Below, one piece after another: positions 58,976 to 64,000 of a stretch of 64,000 bases of DNA (within the stretch, counting starts at the first letter, position 1; every line of letters starts with the position of its first letter). The stretch is taken from NCBI GenBank assembly GCA_000320545.1, contig ADNK01000156.1:41001-105000 (forward strand). Direction: 5' to 3'. Source of the DNA: Bigelowiella natans CCMP2755. Its lineage: Eukaryota > Cercozoa > Chlorarachniophyceae. The translations under genes were made by a program, and so were the position numbers. Below the pieces are notes generated by a model. It saw only the letters and a list, made by a program, of their open reading frames with translations, searched no databases and had not been told where the DNA came from.

Positions 58976-60580
58976 CATATACTTAAAAAATTATGTGCAC
59001 TGAATACGTTGATGTCACTGATTCAATGTGAAAATCGTTACTACCCCCATCGCTGTCCAGAACAGATAGGAAGCCGGACCAGGAGGAAGGTCTCGGAACG
59101 GGCAACTTGCAACCTTTGGCTTTTTCAAAGCATCCTGAATGCAACAGTTGCGTGCAAGCTTCACTTAGCTACGTAAGACAGACATCTGCATGGACACGAT
59201 AATTTGACCATATATTACCGAGCGGTCTTTTTCATCGTCGCTTTCTTCATCCCAACCACTATTAACGCAATACCTACAGGAATATGTAAGCACTAGTTGT
59301 TATGGCATGGCTTTTTACTTTCGGAAATATGACACTTACCTCTCGAGGATTAGGCGACAAATGTGGGAATTCTTTGCAGTTTCCAACGAGCTCTCCTCCT
59401 ACAACATATTATATGTATATAGCTAAGTCTGTCACTTTCCCTGCATGTTCTTTACCAACTGTGTCTGTGTAAATGTATATGCAGCTGTCTAAGATTACTT
59501 CTGCTGTGAGCACGTTCGGCATTGCTTTTACGTCGAGAAGAAGGGTAACGATTTCATGGAGCCTGTGTTCATATGCCATAACAGGTTATAAAAACGTTTA
59601 CACAACAATACAAATGATTTGCGTTCTAACTAACTCGCATATATTTCATGTGGATGTATTATGGGGTTTTATTTCATCCGGGGGAATAGGGCGTAGAATA
59701 ACCCTTCTTTCGCCGCAATATGGAGGGCCGTTGTCTGGTAGATTGATGTTGCGTGGATATTCGCCTATATAATTTCGAAGTTAGCAAAATCCATAAGTGT
59801 CTGATCTCTAGCCTACCCTTTTCTCTATCAGAAGTGAGGCACTTTGTCTCTGGCCACACTGTACTGCCGACAGCAGCGGAGTGTACCCTTGATGACATTC
59901 GGCTTCCAGATCACACCGCCCCTGAAATACACATGCCAGTAAACGGACGAAGATATTACTATCATCAACTTTGCACTTTTTTGGTGTTATAATTTATTAA
60001 AGAAAGTGGGGTCATCATCATCTCACGATACCTCTATGAGAAGTGTCATCACGTTGGTCCAACCATTGCACGATGCGAGTATAAGGGCCCCTTGCCCATT
60101 TTCATTGGCACATTCTAGATCGCTCACTTTTGGTAGCAGAACGTTAATAGCCTAGATGTGTTTACATTGTTAGACGAGAGCAATGTATGCATAAATATTG
60201 CGAACTCTTCACCGCAAGTTGCCCATATTCTGCAGAAGCCAAGAAAAGCTCATCGACAATGTGTGCAGGAACCTGATATACTTGTTAGAACCACAACTCG
60301 TTCGATAGTGTACTAAAATTTGTACCTCCTTTTCGGAATCTAGCATCTTTAAAACTGCTCCCCAATTTCCTGTCCGCGCTTGACGAACCAGCTGGTGTGT
60401 TCCTTCATCATGTGATGCGGCATCCTTACCGACTTCGTTTGCTCTGTTGGTCAGATCGTCGTCTTCATCTCCATCTTCTGAAAGGTAGTCATCTCCATCG
60501 TAGTAATAGTGATTATGCTGATGCCCAGAGGTGAAAGATGCCATGTTCCCACCACCGCTTGTGGATCCTGAGGCTGTCAT
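50507..60580 (-). CDS. Giant ankyrin-repeat + DCD-domain protein with homopolymer tails, many exons
   Basis: About 2,200 residues. Start at ATG 60580 (MTASGSTSGGGNMASF), then acidic/His-rich sequence. Ankyrin-type repeats follow: AINVLLPKVSDLECANENGQ..ALILASCNGWTNVMTLLIE; GRCDLEAECHQGYTPLLSAV; TALHIAAKEGLFYALF; HRLHEIVTLLLDVKAMPNVL; SSLETAKNSHICRLILE (60150-59340). An unrecognised conserved-looking region (59170-56490) includes KDSYMFQNFGVYPFDRLND and GYRSNIRCNILNESALYAVF. Then a Lys/Glu/Ser-rich part (55990-54911). A DCD (Development and Cell Death) domain is split over two exons, ending ~54272 (GLVFWVSGRK) and starting ~54101 (VLRQCFERHAVLLPPQHAHM..TAVLIYSANDHALHGVYEAT..VEFKVACKFESL). The C-terminal 1,000 residues are Ser, His, Gln, Pro, Gly runs; the last exon (~51282-50507) ends GNRR. 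DCD proteins act in plant stress and cell death; the role here is unknown. Confidence 0.78.
51460..51496. repeat. (TA)n microsatellite in the last ankyrin-DCD intron
   Basis: TA tract between the long DCD exon and the final exon of the - strand gene. Confidence 0.93.
54191..54254. repeat. (TA)n and (GA)n microsatellites in the intron splitting the DCD domain
   Basis: TA units 54191-54224 followed by GA units about 54236-54252 and a G run, lying just after the donor GRK|GTGAAT of the - strand gene. Confidence 0.93.
58802..58971. repeat. (GAT)n and (TA)n microsatellites in ankyrin-DCD intron
   Basis: GAT trinucleotide tract about 58802-58852 and TA tract 58936-58971 in a single intron of the - strand gene. 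Confidence 0.93.
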
Positions 60581-61190
60581 CAAAGCTGAAAAGGACAGGA
60601 ACGATTAAATCGACGGTCACCGTGTTTCGATTCTAACAAAAATACCATTTCCATTAGTTAGTGACAGTCCCCCTCGCGGCATCTCTCTTTCCCAAAAATT
60701 GCTGGGGACGCTGTGAGGCGGGGAGGCGGGAGGCGGGAGACGGAGAGGCCAAACTTAAACTTGAAAGGTTGCAGTGTCGCTGTCGCTGTTTTTTGTTGGA
60801 GCTGCAGGGGAATATACATCGAGCGACAAGCCTTCTTTCATGTCGCATGTATGCTGTCAAACAATCTCAGATCAGTCTTCTCATCGATCTCCTCCGTGTG
60901 AACGAAGATGTTTCCGCGCCGCAGGTCACTCTAACACAGAAAGGCCTTCGAGCAGGAGTGCGTGGGGAAAACGTGTTGGATTATAGAGGGACTTGAATTA
61001 CATGCAATGTTCTTCTCAGGGCCGATCGGCGTTGAAAAAAATCTAAAGCAGCTGCAGTTACGGGCCTCAAGCTAAGAATGCTTCCGTAATTGCAGAACAG
61101 CATCAGCGTGTACTTTGAGAATAAAATCAAGGCAGCGGGAAACTTATACTTCCACTTAAGTCCAAGAGGAAATAGGTTTTGTCGAAGAAA
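60581..61190. promoter_or_regulatory. Divergent 5'-5' spacer
   Basis: 610 bases between the ankyrin-DCD gene (-) and the small two-TM gene (+). A + strand frame from 60661 (GTG-started) shows no family features. GAGGCGGGAGGCGGGAGACGG direct repeats at about 60719-60742 are GC-box-like. No palindrome cluster. Confidence 0.4.
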
Positions 61191-61717
61191 ATGGCACAAA
61201 GTAGAGACTTCATCTTCAATAGCATGAAAAGGAAAGAAGGGAAACTCAGTGACCAACTTGCATTAATCAATGATCACATCTGCAATCAGCTTGAGATCAA
61301 GAGATGGACCAGGATGAAAAGTATAGGTAAGTTCGTGATGAGACTGTTGAGCAGATCATTCAGTGACTGTGAAATGCGTAGGTGTATTCATGACAGTCAT
61401 GATGTGCAACGGAATTGCAGTAAAAGCGATGTTGATATTCTGGAAATACTGGGTATGTGATTTACGAACTTTCATATTTCAACTTCCATTTTCCTTACCA
61501 GCATTTATCTATTCCTTAGGTTTTTTGCACAATATCTGGATCTATTGCAACTCTGTGCACATGTTGGTTGATATTTTCTGTTTTTTCGGGCGACTGCAAA
61601 GAGGCGTTTTTTGCGCCTGAGATTTACACAGGACGTTGTAACCACTGGTTAGAAAAGTATGGAGTTCATTTTGATCCTGCTAGCAAGAGACTGATATTGG
61701 ACGATAAATATAGATGA
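61191..61717 (+). CDS. Small protein with two predicted membrane helices, 3 exons
   Basis: Exons 61191-61326, 61382-61452, 61520-61717; phases close to 134 residues. Hydrophilic N-terminus (MAQSRDFIFNSMKRKEGKLS), then hydrophobic VFMTVMMCNGIAVKAMLIFW and FCTISGSIATLCTCWLIFSV, and a charged C-terminus (NHWLEKYGVHFDPASKRLIL). I do not recognise the family. No signal peptide; the topology suggests a hairpin membrane protein with both ends on one side. Confidence 0.6.
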
Positions 61718-63643
61718 CGCAGAATACCATGTTGGTTTGGTGACACGTACCAGTGGTGTTGATTGATTTTTTGCGGAGACTTGTCATCAACCTCATCCAT
61801 TAATGCCGTGTTCCAATGCATACACATGTTACTGGTTCTTTATTCATCGCATGCATACATTTGTTTTTGGTGCACGAATGCAGGTGCATGTCGCTACAAG
61901 TCGTGTTTGTCATGCTAGCATGACTGCAATTGCACATCACGGCTCATTCATCGTGTGTCAGATCTAGAGATGCAAATGTCACGAACACTTCAGCAATTTC
62001 CCTCTTTCCTTCGCAACAAGATGAGTACATCTGCTAGTGCATGTTTGTGTAGGTCTAGGCGCTTACCAACAAACGTTTGAATGTGCGCACATGCTAGCAT
62101 GCTAGCATGGCTCACAATTGCAGAATTTCGATGCGTTCAATGCATGCGTGTGTGTGTTGCGTGTCATGCGGCTGTGCACGCGACACGGCGCACAATCCGC
62201 ACAATGCTTGCGATTTTCAGAGGTAAATGCTAACAATGCGTGCTGTGCATCATGGCATGTTGGAGTGCTGTGAATGTGCTAACGATCTAGACAATTTTGT
62301 TAGCAGTGCGTGAACAATCGAACGCATTCATGTCGAGTTTGTTGTTCACGCCGCGCCTAGCCATGCTTGTCATGCATGCACCACCTGTTTTCAGCACAGA
62401 CACAACAACGTTCGTGTTGACCCCGCTAGCCCGTCTAGCCGTGCATTCCAGCATCTGCTAGATCTGGCATGTCATGCAACACACGCCACGTGTGAAGTTC
62501 GCATCATGCACACCATCACGTAATGTGAGCGCTGCACACATGTCTTGTGCGTGTCTGGCGTCTCTTGATTCTCTGAAATGAGCGCCTGAAATCACGTCAC
62601 GGCTACGTCTAGACGTGCGCATCATTCCAGAATTGGGAGCACGTCCAGCTAGCCAGGTGCGTGTTGATTGCGTTGATTTGCAGCTGCTGGCACAGCTGGA
62701 GCGACGCACGCTTTGCTCGCATCAAGCTTGCTCAAGTGCAGATCCAGGACGTGAACGATGGGAGATCACGTACCGATCGCTGTCATGATCGCACTCAACG
62801 TTCAACTTCGATTCGCATCGATGCAGTCGCCTGCTAGCCTGGTCAATTCGTGGCACACTTGCACAACCACCACGAGACAAACGTGCCGAACACACGAACG
62901 TCGACAGGTGCGGCCGCTCGATCGTCAAGCCGAAATCATCCCGAAGGCCATTCGCAAGCTGAACGAATGATGGAACGAATGAAGTTGTTTTTGTTTTTGG
63001 TGCTTGCATGATTCGAAAGGATCGTGGGACTGTGGGACGTGCCAACTTGTCCACGCCCTCACACTCTCCAACAAAAAAAGAAACAGATTTGCCAATCGAC
63101 CACATTTCCAAATTGTTGCATGACACTCGCAAAGTGCGAAACGCAGTGTCCTCGAGCCGAAAACATGCAACGAGGGCCACGAGCTGTGACAGCCCGCTAG
63201 CCCGGGCGAGGTAGTTCTTGATGGAGTTTCGAGAAGAATCTGGGGAGTCTCTGGACGCCTGACCCCAAAAGGAAAAGAATTGAACAAAAATAATAATTCG
63301 GGGCAGGAAATCGGTTGTTGTGCATCACATGTAAACACCACAAGGAAGACGAAGAAGAAGAAGAAAAGCACGCACTCTCACAATCCAATCTTGCTTGACA
63401 CCCGCCCACCACACAAGAACAGCCGGCCGTACACGGACACAGCGGCAGTGGTAGGGGCAGAAGTTTAGGGAGAGCAACTGGACCCCACTGTAAATTCTAT
63501 TTCGAGGGGGAAGAAATCGTAGGTTCGCACCAATTACGAGAAATCGAGCGAGAAGGGGTATGACTCTGTAATAATCCTATTCAGGCGGCAAGCGCAACTA
63601 GCTCGGTGAAAATACAATTGGGTTCCTCTTAGTCTTAACTATC
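61718..63643. other. Tandem-gene spacer, palindrome-rich first half
   Basis: 61830-62760 carries CATGCTAGCATG cores (61912, 62092-62110 in two overlapping copies), TGCATGCG, GCATGCACC, GCGTGTC/GACACGC words and many TGCA sites, as in the convergent spacers. From about 62760 to 63600 the composition changes to ordinary mixed sequence. - strand open frames there (62722-63180, GTG-started; 62925-63371) show no domain features, and I do not call them. Confidence 0.5.
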
Positions 63644-64000
63644 ATGGGGATATGTCCGTCTTGCCAACCTGGCCATGCTTCCGCATTCCCAAAGGCTGCT
63701 TTGGCCAAGTCGAACGAGAAACAGCAGAGAAATTCAGAAGAGAGGCGTCGGAGCACAGAACGGCTTCGAACTTTCTTTTTTGGTTCGCAGGAGGTTGACA
63801 CGAAGCGAAAGGTGAGAGATATCGAAATCACTGTACTTTTCTCTGGCATTATTACTATCTCCAATCTTTTTGTCTGATTTCAACAATGTTCTAAATCCGG
63901 ATGCAACTTAAACAACATTCAGCCTAACCACTCAAACTGGTCGACAAGAAAGGCATATCGATCGAAGTTCTTGCGTGGGGTTAATTTTGGCAAGAAACAG
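63644..64000 (+). CDS. Probable N-myristoylated protein, 5' part only
   Basis: Exon 63644-63811, then an exon from 63923 that is still open at the window end. The protein begins MGICPSCQPGHASAF: Gly2 and Ser6 fit an N-myristoylation site, and Cys4/Cys7 could be palmitoylated, suggesting membrane anchoring. A Gln/Glu/Arg-rich helix (KSNEKQQRNSEERRRSTERL) follows. The remainder lies outside the window, so family and function cannot be given. Confidence 0.55.

Noticed and set aside
62722-63180. 152-residue - strand frame
   Set aside because: Begins with GTG, has no domain features, and overlaps another unrelated long frame; treated as chance in a GC-rich spacer.

Overview
This window is nuclear DNA of an intron-rich, compact eukaryotic (protist) genome. 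Nearly every gene is split into short exons with GT..AG introns. The families are eukaryotic: casein kinase 2 beta, Pus1-type pseudouridine synthase, GEP4-type PGP phosphatase, TLC-domain membrane protein, nucleotide-sugar transporter, MOT1-type molybdate transporter, TFIIS-M, PAN, DCD and ankyrin domains. A 'SPT/APT' Ser-Thr-Pro linker and a possible bipartite leader on the PGP phosphatase would suit a secondary-plastid alga or stramenopile-like protist, but I cannot name the lineage. I saw no rRNA, tRNA, CRISPR array or intact transposon.

Layout (+/- strand): 1.6-7.6 kb Pus1-like (+); 8.3-10.5 PGP phosphatase (-); 11.5-14.5 TLC-domain protein (+); 15.5-16.2 CK2 beta (-, one exon); 16.8-24.0 large unrecognised gene (+); 25.0-32.2 PAN/NHL/GCC2-3 membrane receptor-like gene (-); 32.8-34.1 secreted eqolisin-like protein (+); 34.9-38.0 nucleotide-sugar transporter (-); 38.6-39.3 EF-hand protein (+); 40.1-41.6 coiled-coil protein (-); 42.0-45.6 TFIIS-M protein (+); 47.0-49.7 MOT1 transporter (+); 50.5-60.6 ankyrin + DCD giant gene (-); 61.2-61.7 two-TM protein (+); 63.6-end probable N-myristoylated protein (+, cut by the window).

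The genes are functionally unrelated housekeeping and cell-surface genes and do not form a pathway cluster. The organisation is more striking than the content. The first eleven genes alternate strand without exception, giving divergent pairs with ~0.4-1 kb 5'-5' spacers and convergent pairs with ~0.65-1 kb 3'-3' spacers. The 3' spacers share a composition not seen in the divergent ones: clustered self-complementary words (CTAG, GCATGC, GCTAGC, TGCA and the 12-mer CATGCTAGCATG), most extreme at 24.06-24.90 kb. I regard this as the best candidate for an undescribed element class.

A second trait is microsatellite load. Introns of the Pus1-like and PGP-phosphatase genes are largely made of (TC)n, (GT)n, (GA)n, (CAT)n, (TAG)n and (TA)n tracts. 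In the ankyrin-DCD gene the same kind of repeat is translated into Ser, Gln, His, Gly and Pro runs. The 16-34 kb part is nearly free of them.

Exon joins were made by eye from splice sites, reading frame and protein-family fit. Where all phases closed (TLC, PGP phosphatase, EF-hand, coiled-coil, secreted protein, most of MOT1, most of Pus1) I am confident. Starts of Pus1, the sugar transporter, MOT1 and the TFIIS-M gene remain uncertain.
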